DNA of 64,000 nucleotides, from assembly GCF_029784155.1 (NCBI RefSeq), contig NC_073691.1:94291617-94355616 (forward strand), written 5' to 3'. The position numbers and the translations under genes are program-made. Positions 13,131-32,720 of this stretch are shown here, piece after piece; the stretch's first letter is position 1, and every line of letters starts with the position of its first letter. Under the pieces are notes generated by a model. It saw nothing but the letters and a program-made list of their open reading frames with translations. It made no database searches and was not told the DNA's origin. This DNA is from Uranotaenia lowii (Eukaryota; Arthropoda; Insecta; Diptera; Culicidae).

Positions 13131-13146
13131 CTATTTTCCGACACTG

Positions 13147-13257
13147 TAACTCGAAAACTATTCAAGCAAATGGAACCAAATTTTACATGGGTGGGTATCT
13201 GAGTACGTGAAATATATCTATGATTATTCTAGACTAGATGATTCTAGTTTACATATA
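13147..13257. repeat. G-rich dispersed repeat, copy 3
   Basis: It continues the array interrupted by the Tc1 element ('actcgaaaactattcaagcaaatgg', given here in two parts: actcgaaaactatt and caagcaaatgg). It ends at the TA before the fold-back element. Confidence 0.55.
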
Positions 13258-14093
13258 CAGTACCGTTCATAATTGTATAGAAATTGGAAGCACACGCACT
13301 GTCACTTCGACTTTGAACTTCCATAACTTTTTACTCAGATGATTTTTTTTTTATCAAATTTTTTGCGTTAGATAGATCAACTATCACACTATTATATCAA
13401 AAAATTTAATCTTTCTAGAGTTTGTGTGGCCTGAGAAACAGTAATTCTACGAAAATCGGACTTTTTGTACTTTTCTCATTCAAACTGCAATATCTCTGAA
13501 ACTACGCTACATTTTTTATTGAAATTTTGCACAGTGATTGTTGAAATATAAAGCTAGCATGTCTGAAGTTTTCGAAAAAGTTCTATCGATGATCGATCGA
13601 TCAAAAGTTAGTTACGCGAGGTGCAATATTTCAGGCATGGATCTTGAAATGTGATTTCTATAGAATTTTGGACGAATGTTTCCATAGGAAAATCATATTC
13701 TCTGTTTAATAACCAGTAAATCTATTTCAACCAAAAAAAAACAAAACAATATCGCGAGATTCTTATTTCAAAACACAAATGGATCATTTATTCCATTTTT
13801 TGTTTTCTTCATTGCTTTTGCCAGACATTTTTTGTCTGATTGGTGAAGGAAACGATATTGTTCTCATGAATCGTCCAAAATTCTATAAAAATCGCATTTC
13901 TAGGTTCATGCCTGAAATATTGCATCTCGCGTAACTTTTGATCTCATCGATAGAACTTTTTGAAAACTTCAGACATGCTAGCTTTATATTTCAACAATCA
14001 CTGTGCAAAATTGCAATGAAAAATGTAACGTAGTTTCAGAGATATTGCAGTTTGAATGAAAAAAGTCCAAAAAGTCCGATTTTCGTAGAATCA
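13258..14093. mobile_element. Fold-back (long inverted repeat) element with a Tc1/mariner-like tip
   Basis: A long imperfect inverted repeat pairs 13441-13680 with about 13869-14093, around a loop of about 190 bases. Paired words include ctacgaaaatcggactttt with its inverse, tttcaacaatcactgtgcaa with gcacagtgattgttgaaa, and atagaattttggacga with its inverse. Outside the left arm the sequence runs out to CAGTACCGTTCATAATTG preceded by TA at 13256-13257, as in Tc1/mariner tips. The matching right tip is missing, so the right arm is truncated. It has no coding capacity and lies in the intron after the last visible SMG1 exon. Confidence 0.6.
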
Positions 14094-14152
14094 TCACTAT
14101 CGATTTCAATGCTGAATGCTGATTGAAAAATGCAGATTGTTAAAAAAAATCA

Positions 14153-21185
<7,033 letters not shown>

Positions 21186-21600
21186 TCTTTCTTCTCAATC
21201 AACTATGACAACATTCGGAGACTAAATTTTCCTTAAAATCGAAGACAAAATTTGGTGTAGATTGATGCGATTATTGTACCTGAATTTGCAACTTACATTT
21301 TACACTTCCCCACGTCCTTTTTGCTCCAAAGATCAAAGAAAATCAATCCTGCAGGGAATCTCAACAGCAAATGAACTAATTATGACTGATTTATCCCGAA
21401 AACAAGCGAAAAAACCTTCACGTTACGATAATATGTTGTGAAATACGCGGAAAGAAAAAAAAAACTGCGGTCGATGGCCACGCGCGAATATTTTTTGTTA
21501 TTGTTTTGGTTTTTGACAGCGTGCCTCATCGGCCAGCACATTGCACACTGAAATTCATTCGATGTGCGATGTAGAAAAACAATCTTGTAGTTTTTTATTA
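21186..21600 (-). promoter_or_regulatory. SMG1 5' flank: 5' UTR and probable promoter
   Basis: The DNA is of ordinary complexity between the SMG1 start and the satellite block. No TATA box is obvious. A GC-richer part around 21520-21545 (cagcgtgcctcatcggccag) could be the core promoter of a TATA-less housekeeping gene. This rests on position only. Confidence 0.35.
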
Positions 21601-22018
21601 AAAAAAAAGCAGAAATTAAACTAAAATATGAAAAAGAACAAGTGAAATAAATCCAAAAAATAACAGGAATTACAAAAATGAAACTTAAAAATTAAATAAA
21701 TAAAAACTACTAAAATTGAAAAAAAAGTATAGAGAAATCCAAATTTTAAAAAAATTAAAAAAAAAAATACAATGAAAAAAACATTGAAACATTTAATCGA
21801 TAAAATAATAACGAATAAGACAATAAACAAATGACAAAGAAACAACAATAAAAAATAAATAACAAAATGTTCGCGAAATAAAAAATAACAAAAATCACAA
21901 AAGTTACCAAAATTAAAGAAATTTTTTTTTATAAAAATAGAGTAAATGAAGTTGACGAAACTAAAAATAAATGCAAAACCAAAACCAAACCAAAATTGCG
22001 AAAATTACAAAATAACAA
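21601..22018 (+). repeat. Degenerate A-rich lead-in to the 9-bp satellite
   Basis: Low-complexity A-rich DNA (ataaataacaaaatg, aattacaaaaatgaaac) grades into the regular TTACAAAAA array. It looks like the eroded edge of the array. Confidence 0.6.
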
Positions 22019-25000
22019 AATTTATAAAATTACAAAAATTACAAAAATTACAAAAATTACAAAAATTACAAAAATTACAAAAATTACAAAAATTACAAAA
22101 ATTACAAAAATTACAAAAATTACAAAAATTACAAAAATTACAAAAATTACAAAAATTACAAAAATTACAAAAATTACAAAAATTACAAAAATTACAAAAA
22201 TTACAAAAATTACAAAAATTACAAATATTACATAAATTATAAAATTAAAAAAATCACAAAAATTACAAAAATTACAAAAATTACAAAATTACAAAAATTA
22301 CAAAAATTACAAAAATTACAAAATTACAAAAATTACAAAAATTACAAAAATTACAAAAATACAAATTACAAAATTACAAAAAATTACAAAATTACAAAAA
22401 TTACAAAAATTACAAAAATTACAAAATTACAAAAATTACAAAAATTACAAAAATTACAAAAATTACAAAAATTACAAAAATTACAAAAATACAAAAATTA
22501 CAAAATTACACAAAATTACAAAAATTACAAAAATTACACAAAATTACAAAAGTTGCAAAAATACAAAAATTACAAAATTACAAAATTAACAAAATAAAAA
22601 AAAAACAAAATAACAAAAATTACAAAAATTACATAAATTACAAAAATTACAAAAAGTACAAATACAAAATTACAAAAATTACAAAAATTACAAAAATTAC
22701 AAAAATTACAAAAATTACAAAAATTACAAAAGTACAAAAATTACAAAATTACAAAAATTACAAAAATTACAAAAATTACAAAAATTACAAATACAATTAC
22801 AAAATTTACAAAAATTACAAAATTACAAAAATTACAAAAATTACAAAATTACAAAATTACAAAAATTACAAAAATTACAAAAATTACAAAAATTACAAAA
22901 ATTACAAAAGACAAAGTACAAAAATTACAAAAATACAAAAATTACAAAAATTACAAAAATTACAAAAATTACAAAATTACAAAACTTACAAAAATTACAA
23001 AAACAAAATACAAAAATTACAAAAATTACAAAAATTACAAAAATTACAAAAATTACAAAAATTACAAAAATTACAAAATTACAAAAATTACAAAAATTAC
23101 AAAAATTACAAAAATTACAAAATCAAAATTACAAAAATTACAAAATTACAAAAATTACAAAAATTACAAAAATTACAAAATTACAAAAATTACAAGAATT
23201 ACAAAAATTACAAAAATTACAAAAATTACAAAAATTACAAAAATTTACAAAAATTACAAAAATTACAAAAATTACAAAAATTACAAAATTACAAAAATTA
23301 CAAAATTACAAAAATTACAAAAATTACAAAAATTACAAAAATTACAAAAATTACAAAAATTACAAAAATTACAAAAATTACAAAAATTACAAAAAGTACA
23401 AAAATTACAAAAATTACAAAAATTACAAAAAACAAAATAAAATTACAAAAATTACAAAAATTACAAAAATTACAAAAATTACAAAAATTACAAAAATTAC
23501 AAAAATTACAAAATTACAAAAATTACAAAAATTACAAAAAATTACAAAAATTACAAAAATTACAAAAATTACAAAAATTACAACAAAATTACAAAAATTA
23601 CAAAAATTACAAAAATTACAAAAATTACAAAAATTACAAAAATTACAAAAATTACAAAAATTACAAAAATTACAAAAATTACAAAAACTACAAAAATTAC
23701 AAAAATTACAAAAATTACAAAAATTACAAAAATTACAAAACATTACAAAAATTACAAAAATTACAAAAATTACAAAAATTACAAAAATTACAAAATTACA
23801 AAAATTACAAAAATTACAAAAATTACAAAAATTACAAAAATTACAAAAATTACAAAATTACAAAAATTACAAAAATTACAAAAATTACAAAAATTACAAA
23901 AATTACAAAATTACACAAATACAAATTACAAAAATTACAAAAATTACAAAATTACAAAAATTACAAAATACAAAATTACAAAATTACAAAAAATACAAAA
24001 ATTACAAAAATTACAAAAATTACAAAATTACAAAAATTACAAAAATTACAAAAATACAAAAATTACAAAAATTACAAAAATTACAAAAATTACAAAATTA
24101 CAAAAATTACAAAAATTACAAAAATTACAAAAAATTACAAAAATTACAAAAATTACAAAAATTACAAAATTACAAAAATTACAAAAATTACAAAATTACA
24201 AAAATTACAAAAATTACAAAATTACAAAAATACAAAAATTACACAAATTACAAAATTACAAAAATTACAAAAATTACAAAAATTACAAAAATACAAAATT
24301 ACAAAAATTACAAAAATTACAAAAATTACAAAAATTACAAAAATTACAAAATTACAAAAATTACAAATTACAAAAATTACAAAAATACAAAAATTACAAA
24401 AATTACAAAAATTACAAAAATAACAAATACAAAAATTACAAAAATTACAAAAATTAAAAAATTACAAAATTACAAAAATAACAAAATTACAAAAATTACA
24501 CAAAAATTACAAAATTACAAAAATTACAAAAATTACAAAAATTACAAAATTACAAAAATTACAAAAATTACAAAAATTACAAAATTACAAAATTACAAAA
24601 TTACAAAAATTACAAAATTACAAAAATTACAAAATTACAAAAATTACAAAATTACAAAAATTACAAAATTACAAAAATACAAAATTACAAAAATTACAAA
24701 ATTACAAAAAATTACAAAATTACAAAAATTACAAAAATTACAAAAATTACAAAATTACAAAAATTACACAAAATTACAAAATTACAAAAATTACAAAATT
24801 ACAAAAATTACAAAATTACAAAATTACAAAAATTACAAAAATTACAAAATTACAAATTACAAAAATTACAAAAATTACAAAAATTACAAAAATTACAAAA
24901 ATACAAAATTACAAATACAATTACAAAAATTACAAAATTACAAAAATTACAAAAATTACAAAATTACAAAAATTACAAAAATACAAAATTACAACAAAAA

Positions 25001-25555
25001 TTACAAAAATTACAAAAATTACAAAATTACAAAAATTACAAAAATTACAAAAATTACAAAATTACAAAAATTACAAAATTACAAAAATTACAAAAATTAC
25101 AAAAATTACAAAAATTACAAAAATTACAAAAATTACAAAAATTACAAAAAATTACAAAATTACAAAAATTACAAAAATTACAAAAATTACAACAAATTAC
25201 AAAAATTACAAAAATTACAAAATTACAAAAATTACAAAAATTACAAAAATTACAAAAATTACAAAATTACAAAAATTACAAAAATTACAAAATTACAAAA
25301 ATTACAAAATTACAAAAATTACAAAAATTACAAAAATTACAAAAATTACAAAAATTACAAAATTACAAAAAATTACAAAAACTACAAATTACAAAAATTA
25401 CAAAAATTACAAAAATTACAAAATTACAAAAATTACAAAAATTACAAAAATACAAAATTACAAAAATTACAAAATTACAAAAATTACAAAAATTACAAAA
25501 ATTACGAAAATTACGAAAATACAAAAAAATTACTAATACAAAAGACAAAAATTAC
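22019..25555 (+). repeat. (TTACAAAAA)n satellite, irregular copy
   Basis: About 3.5 kb of tandem TTACAAAAA units, roughly 390 copies. The first 200 bases are perfectly regular; most of the rest has frequent units of 8 bases with A4 instead of A5, plus occasional losses such as acaaatacaa. Open frames reading Lys-Ile-Thr or Leu-Gln-Lys repeats are artefacts of the 9-base period. Confidence 0.95.
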
Positions 25556-26890
25556 AAAACATTACAAAAAAGACAAAAGACAAAAGACAAAAAGACAAAA
25601 AAGACAAAAAAGACAAAAAAGACAAAAAAGACAAAAAAAGACAAAACACACAGACAAAAAAGACAAAAAGACAAAAAAGACAAAAAAGACAAAAAGACAA
25701 AAAGACAAAAAGACAAAAAAGACAAAAAAGACAAAAAAGACAAAAAGACAAAAAAGACAAAAAAGACAAAAAAGACAAAAAAGACAAAAAAGACAAAAAG
25801 ACAAAAAAGACAAAAAGACAAAAAAGACAAAAAGACAAAAAAGACAAAAAAGACAAAAAGACAAAAAAGACAAAAAGACAAAAAAGACAAAAAAGACAAA
25901 AAAGACAAAAAAGACAAAAAGACAAAAAAGACAAAAAAGACAAAAAGACAAAAAGACAAAAAAAAAGACAAAAAAGACAAAAAAGACAAAAGACAAAAAG
26001 ACAAAAAAGACAAAAAAGACAACAAAGACAAAAAAGACAAAAAAGACAAAAAAGACAAAAAAGACAAAAAAGACAAAAAAGACAAAAAAGACAAAAAGAC
26101 AAAAAAGACAAAAAGACAAAAAGACAAGACAAAAGACAAAAAGACAAAAAAGACAAAAAAGACAAAAAAGACAAAAAAGACAAAAAAGACAAAAAAGACA
26201 AAAAAGACAAAAAGACAAAAAAGACAAAAAAGACAAAAAAGACAAAAAAGACAAAAAAGACAAAAGACAAAAAGACAAAAAAAGACAAAAAGACAAAAGA
26301 CAAAAAGACAAAAAGACAAAAAGACAAAAAAGACAAGACAAAAAGACAAAAAAGACAAAAAGACAAAAGACAAAAAGACAAAAAAGACAAAAAAGACAAA
26401 AAAGACAAAAAGACAAAAAAACAAAAGACAAAAAAGACAAAAAGACAAAAAGACAAAAAAGACAAAAAAGACAAAAAACAAAAGACAAAAAAGACAAAAA
26501 GACAAAAAGACAAAAGACAAAAAAGACAAAAAAGACAAAAAAGACAAAAAAGACAAAAAAGACAAAAAAGACAAAAAGACAAAAAAGACAAAAAAGACAA
26601 AAAAGACAAAAAAGACAAAAAAGACAAAAAAGACAAAAAAGACAAAAAGACAAAAAAGACAAAAAAGACAAAAAGACAAAAAAGACAAAAAAGACAAAAA
26701 AGACAAAAAAGACAAAAAGACAAAAAAGACAAAAAAGACAAAAAAGACAAAAAAGACAAAGACAAAAAGACAAAAAGACAACAAAACAAGACAAAAAAAG
26801 ACAAAAAAGACAAAAAAGACAAAAAGACAAAAAGACAAAAAAGACAAAAAAGACAAAAACAAAAAGACAAAAAAGACAAAGACAAAAAGA
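25556..26890 (+). repeat. (GACAAAAAA)n satellite, irregular copy left of gap
   Basis: Tandem GACAAAAAA units in which A5 and A6 runs alternate without pattern. The array directly follows the TTACAAAAA block and ends at the run of N. Length noise in the A runs is much higher than in the same satellite right of the gap. Confidence 0.95.
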
Positions 26891-27390
26891 NNNNNNNNNN
26901 NNNNNNNNNNNNNNNNNNNNNNNNNNNNNNNNNNNNNNNNNNNNNNNNNNNNNNNNNNNNNNNNNNNNNNNNNNNNNNNNNNNNNNNNNNNNNNNNNNNN
27001 NNNNNNNNNNNNNNNNNNNNNNNNNNNNNNNNNNNNNNNNNNNNNNNNNNNNNNNNNNNNNNNNNNNNNNNNNNNNNNNNNNNNNNNNNNNNNNNNNNNN
27101 NNNNNNNNNNNNNNNNNNNNNNNNNNNNNNNNNNNNNNNNNNNNNNNNNNNNNNNNNNNNNNNNNNNNNNNNNNNNNNNNNNNNNNNNNNNNNNNNNNNN
27201 NNNNNNNNNNNNNNNNNNNNNNNNNNNNNNNNNNNNNNNNNNNNNNNNNNNNNNNNNNNNNNNNNNNNNNNNNNNNNNNNNNNNNNNNNNNNNNNNNNNN
27301 NNNNNNNNNNNNNNNNNNNNNNNNNNNNNNNNNNNNNNNNNNNNNNNNNNNNNNNNNNNNNNNNNNNNNNNNNNNNNNNNNNNNNNNNNN
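26891..27390. other. Assembly gap of exactly 500 N
   Basis: The round length shows an arbitrary scaffold gap, so the true distance between the flanks is unknown. The order of blocks on both sides (TTACAAAAA then GACAAAAAA) is the same. Confidence 0.99.
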
Positions 27391-27932
27391 AAAATTACAA
27401 AAATTACAAAAATTACAAAAAATACAAAAATTACAAAAATTACAAAAATTACAAAAATTACAAAAATTACAAAAATAACTAAAATTACAAAAATTAACTA
27501 AAATTACAAAAATTACAAAAATTACTAAAATTACAAAAATTACAAAAATTACAAAAATTACAAAAATTACAAAAATTACAAAAATTACAAAAATTACAAA
27601 AATGACAAAAATTACAAAAATTACAAAAATTACAAAAATTACAAAAATTACAAAAATTACAAAAATTACAAAAATTACAAAAATTACAAAAATTACAAAA
27701 ATTACAAAAATTACAAAAACTACAAAAATTACAAAAATTACAAAAATTACAAAAATTACAAAAATTACAAAAATTACAAAAATTACAAAAATTACAAAAA
27801 TTACAAAAATTACAAAAATTACAAAAATTAGAAAAATTATAAAAATTACGAAAATTACGAAAATTACAAAAATAATATAAATTACTTGAATTACAAAAAT
27901 TACAAAAATTACAAACATTACAAACATTACAA
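27391..27932 (+). repeat. (TTACAAAAA)n satellite, regular copy
   Basis: About 60 nearly uniform 9-base units with a few substitutions (actaaaa, aatgac, attacg). It ends with 'attacgaaaattacgaaaat' followed by a short degenerate bridge and then the GACAAAAAA array. Confidence 0.95.
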
Positions 27933-29860
27933 AAGACAAAAAAGACAAAAAAGACAAAAAAGACAAAAAAGACAAAAAAGACAAAAAAGACAAAAAAGAC
28001 AAAAAAGACAAAAAAGACAAAAAAGACAAAAAAGACAAAAAAGACAAAAAAGACAAAAAAGACAAAAAAGACAAAAAAGACAAAAAAGACAAAAAAGACA
28101 AAAAAGACAAAAAAGACAAAAAAGACAAAAAAGACAAAAAAGACAAAAAAGACAAAAAAGACAAAAAAGACAAAAAAGACAAAAAAGACAAAAAAGACAA
28201 AAAAGACAAAAAAGACAAAAAAGACAAAAAAGACAAAAAAGACAAAAAAGACAAAAAAGACAAAAAAGACAAAAAAGACAAAAAAGACAAAAAAGACAAA
28301 AAAGACAAAAAAGACAAAAAAGACAAAAAAGACAAAAAAGACAAAAAAGACAAAAAAGACAAAAAAGACAAAAAAGACAAAAAAGACAAAAAAGACAAAA
28401 AAGACAAAAAAGACAAAAAAGACAAAAAAGACAAAAAAGACAAAAAAGACAAAAAAGACAAAAAAGACAAAAAAGACAAAAAAGACAAAAAAGACAAAAA
28501 AGACAAAAAAGACAAAAAAGACAAAAAAGACAAAAAAGACAAAAAAGACAAAAAAGACAAAAAAGACAAAAAAGACAAAAAAGACAAAAAAGACAAAAAA
28601 GACAAAAAAGACAAAAAAGACAAAAAAGACAAAAAAGACAAAAAAGACAAAAAAGACAAAAAAGACAAAAAAGACAAAAAAGACAAAAAAGACAAAAAAG
28701 ACAAAAAAGACAAAAAAGACAAAAAAGACAAAAAAGACAAAAAAGACAAAAAAGACAAAAAAGACAAAAAAGACAAAAAAGACAAAAAAGACAAAAAAGA
28801 CAAAAAAGACAAAAAAGACAAAAAAGACAAAAAAGACAAAAAAGACAAAAAAGACAAAAAAGACAAAAAAGACAAAAAAGACAAAAAAGACAAAAAAGAC
28901 AAAAAAGACAAAAAAGACAAAAAAGACAAAAAAGACAAAAAAGACAAAAAAGACAAAAAAGACAAAAAAGACAAAAAAGACAAAAAAGACAAAAAAGACA
29001 AAAAAGACAAAAAAGACAAAAAAGACAAAAAAGACAAAAAAGACAAAAAAGACAAAAAAGACAAAAAAGACAAAAAAGACAAAAAAGACAAAAAAGACAA
29101 AAAAGACAAAAAAGACAAAAAAGACAAAAAAGACAAAAAAGACAAAAAAGACAAAAAAGACAAAAAAGACAAAAAAGACAAAAAGACAAAAAAGACAAAA
29201 AAGACAAAAAAGACAAAAAAGACAAAAAAGACAAAAAAGACAAAAAAGACAAAAAAGACAAAAAAGACAAAAAAGACAAAAAAGACAAAAAAGACAAAAA
29301 AGACAAAAAAGACAAAAAAGACAAAAAAGACAAAAAAGACAAAAAAGACAAAAAAGACAAAAAAGACAAAAAAGACAAAAAAGACAAAAAAGACAAAAAA
29401 GACAAAAAAGACAAAAAAGACAAAAAAGACAAAAAAGACAAAAAAGACAAAAAAGACAAAAAAGACAAAAAAGACAAAAAAGACAAAAAAGACAAAAAAG
29501 ACAAAAAAGACAAAAAAGACAAAAAAGACAAAAAAGACAAAAAAGACAAAAAAGACAAAAAAGACAAAAAAGACAAAAAAGACAAAAAAGACAAAAAAGA
29601 CAAAAAAGACAAAAAAGACAAAAAAGACAAAAAAGACAAAAAAGACAAAAAAGACAAAAAAGACAAAAAAGACAAAAAAGACAAAAAAGACAAAAAAGAC
29701 AAAAAAGACAAAAAAGACAAAAAAGACAAAAAAGACAAAAAAGACAAAAAAGACAAAAAAGACAAAAAAGACAAAAAAGACAAAAAAGACAAAAAAGACA
29801 AAAAAGACAAAAAAGACAAAAAAGACAAAAAAGACAAAAAAGACAAAAAAGACAAAAAAT
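27933..29860 (+). repeat. (GACAAAAAA)n satellite, highly homogeneous
   Basis: About 213 almost identical 9-base units; a single unit near 29178 is one A short. Homogeneity at this level indicates recent amplification. Apparent long open frames (Lys-Arg-Gln or Ser-Phe-Leu repeats) result from the 3-codon period. Confidence 0.97.
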
Positions 29861-29950
29861 ACTAAAAAGACTAAAAAGACTAAAAAGACTAAAAAGACAA
29901 AAAAGACAAAAAAGAAAAAAAAGTCAAAAAAGTCAAAAAAGACAAAAACG
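29861..29950 (+). repeat. Variant patch inside the 9-bp array
   Basis: Units change to gactaaaaa, then gtcaaaaaa and gacaaaaac before the standard unit returns. These point variants have each spread over three to four neighbouring units, which is a record of local unit-by-unit amplification. Confidence 0.85.
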
Positions 29951-32720
29951 ACAAAAACGACAAAAACGACAAAAAAGACAAAAAAGACAAAAAAGACAAA
30001 AAAGACAAAAAAGACAAAAAAGACAAAAAAGACAAAAAAGACAAAAAAGACAAAAAAGACAAAAAAGACAAAAAAGACAAAAAAGACAAAAAAGACAAAA
30101 AAGACAAAAAAGACAAAAAAGACAAAAAAGACAAAAAAGACAAAAAAGACAAAAAAGACAAAAAAGACAAAAAAGACAAAAAAGACAAAAAAGACAAAAA
30201 AGACAAAAAAGACAAAAAAGACAAAAAAGACAAAAAAGACAAAAAAGACAAAAAAGACAAAAAAGACAAAAAAGACAAAAAAGACAAAAAAGACAAAAAA
30301 GACAAAAAAGACAAAAAAGACAAAAAAGACAAAAAAGACAAAAAAGACAAAAAAGACAAAAAAGACAAAAAAGACAAAAAAGACAAAAAAGACAAAAAAG
30401 ACAAAAAAGACAAAAAAGACAAAAAGACAAAAAAGACAAAAAAGACAAAAAAGACAAAAAAGACAAAAAAGACAAAAAAGACAAAAAAGACAAAAAAGAC
30501 AAAAAAGACAAAAAAGACAAAAAAGACAAAAAAGACAAAAAAGACAAAAAAGACAAAAAAGACAAAAAAGACAAAAAAGACAAAAAAGACAAAAAAGACA
30601 AAAAAGACAAAAAAGACAAAAAAGACAAAAAAGACAAAAAAGACAAAAAAGACAAAAAAGACAAAAAAGACAAAAAAGACAAAAAAGACAAAAAAGACAA
30701 AAAAGACAAAAAAGACAAAAAAGACAAAAAAGACAAAAAGACAAAAAAGACAAAAAAGACAAAAAAGACAAAAAAGACAAAAAAGACAAAAAAGACAAAA
30801 AAGACAAAAAAGACAAAAAAGACAAAAAAGACAAAAAAGACAAAAAAGACAAAAAAGACAAAAAAGACAAAAAAGACAAAAAAGACAAAAAAGACAAAAA
30901 AGACAAAAAAGACAAAAAAGACAAAAAAGACAAAAAAGACAAAAAAGACAAAAAAGACAAAAAAGACAAAAAAGACAAAAAAGACAAAAAAGACAAAAAA
31001 GACAAAAAAGACAAAAAAGACAAAAAAGACAAAAAAGACAAAAAAGACAAAAAAGACAAAAAAGACAAAAAAGACAAAAAAGACAAAAAAGACAAAAAAG
31101 ACAAAAAAGACAAAAAAGACAAAAAAGACAAAAAAGACAAAAAAGACAAAAAAGACAAAAAAGACAAAAAAGACAAAAAAGACAAAAAAGACAAAAAAGA
31201 CAAAAAAGACAAAAAAGACAAAAAAGACAAAAAAGACAAAAAAGACAAAAAAGACAAAAAAGACAAAAAAGACAAAAAAGACAAAAAAGACAAAAAAGAC
31301 AAAAAAGACAAAAAAGACAAAAAAGACAAAAAAGACAAAAAAGACAAAAAAGACAAAAAAGACAAAAAAGACAAAAAAGACAAAAAAGACAAAAAAGACA
31401 AAAAAGACAAAAAAGACAAAAAAGACAAAAAAGACAAAAAAGACAAAAAAGACAAAAAAGACAAAAAAGACAAAAAAGACAAAAAAGACAAAAAAGACAA
31501 AAAAGACAAAAAAGACAAAAAAGACAAAAAAGACAAAAAAGACAAAAAAGACAAAAAAGACAAAAAAGACAAAAAAGACAAAAAAGACAAAAAAGACAAA
31601 AAAGACAAAAAAGACAAAAAAGACAAAAAAGACAAAAAAGACAAAAAAGACAAAAAAGACAAAAAAGACAAAAAAGACAAAAAAGACAAAAAAGACAAAA
31701 AAGACAAAAAAGACAAAAAAGACAAAAAAGACAAAAAAGACAAAAAAGACAAAAAAGACAAAAAAGACAAAAAAGACAAAAAAGACAAAAAAGACAAAAA
31801 AGACAAAAAAGACAAAAAAGACAAAAAAGACAAAAAAGACAAAAAAGACAAAAAAGACAAAAAAGACAAAAAAGACAAAAAAGACAAAAAAGACAAAAAA
31901 GACAAAAAAGACAAAAAAGACAAAAAAGACAAAAAAGACAAAAAAGACAAAAAAGACAAAAAAGACAAAAAAGACAAAAAAGACAAAAAAGACAAAAAAG
32001 ACAAAAAAGACAAAAAAGACAAAAAAGACAAAAAAGACAAAAAAGACAAAAAAGACAAAAAAGACAAAAAAGACAAAAAAGACAAAAAAGACAAAAAAGA
32101 CAAAAAAGACAAAAAAGACAAAAAAGACAAAAAAGACAAAAAAGACAAAAAAGACAAAAAAGACAAAAAAGACAAAAAAGACAAAAAAGACAAAAAAGAC
32201 AAAAAAGACAAAAAAGACAAAAAAGACAAAAAAGACAAAAAAGACAAAAAAGACAAAAAAGACAAAAAAGACAAAAAAGACAAAAAAGACAAAAAAGACA
32301 AAAAAGACAAAAAAGACAAAAAAGACAAAAAAGACAAAAAAGACAAAAAAGACAAAAAAGACAAAAAAGACAAAAAAGACAAAAAAGACAAAAAAGACAA
32401 AAAAGACAAAAAAGACAAAAAAGACAAAAAAGACAAAAAAGACAAAAAAGACAAAAAAGACAAAAAAGACAAAAAAGACAAAAAAGACAAAAAAGACAAA
32501 AAAGACAAAAAAGACAAAAAAGACAAAAAAGACAAAAAAGACAAAAAAGACAAAAAAGACAAAAAAGACAAAAAAGACAAAAAAGACAAAAAAGACAAAA
32601 AAGACAAAAAAGACAAAAAAGACAAAAAAGACAAAAAAGACAAAAAAGACAAAAAAGACAAAAAAGACAAAAAAGACAAAAAAGACAAAAAAGACAAAAA
32701 AGACAAAAAAGACAAAAAAG
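29951..32720 (+). repeat. (GACAAAAAA)n satellite, main block
   Basis: About 307 nearly perfect units; single-A shortenings occur near 30421 and 30736. No other sequence is embedded. Confidence 0.97.

Larger units (their letters stand above)
11059..13146 (+). mobile_element. Tc1-family DNA transposon, inactive, with a nested insertion
   Basis: The left end starts CAGTGTCGGACAATAGAATA and the right end is its near-perfect inverse (attctattttccgacactg, one mismatch over about 19 bases). Both ends are flanked by a TA dinucleotide (11057-11058 and 13147-13148), the Tc1/mariner target duplication. Joining the outside flanks restores an uninterrupted copy of the G-rich repeat, which confirms the boundaries. 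The total of 2088 bp is longer than a usual Tc1 element because about 590 bp appear to be inserted in the right terminal repeat. Confidence 0.9.

Noticed and set aside
13258..14093. Complete mariner element
   Set aside because: There is no transposase and the right terminal tip is absent.
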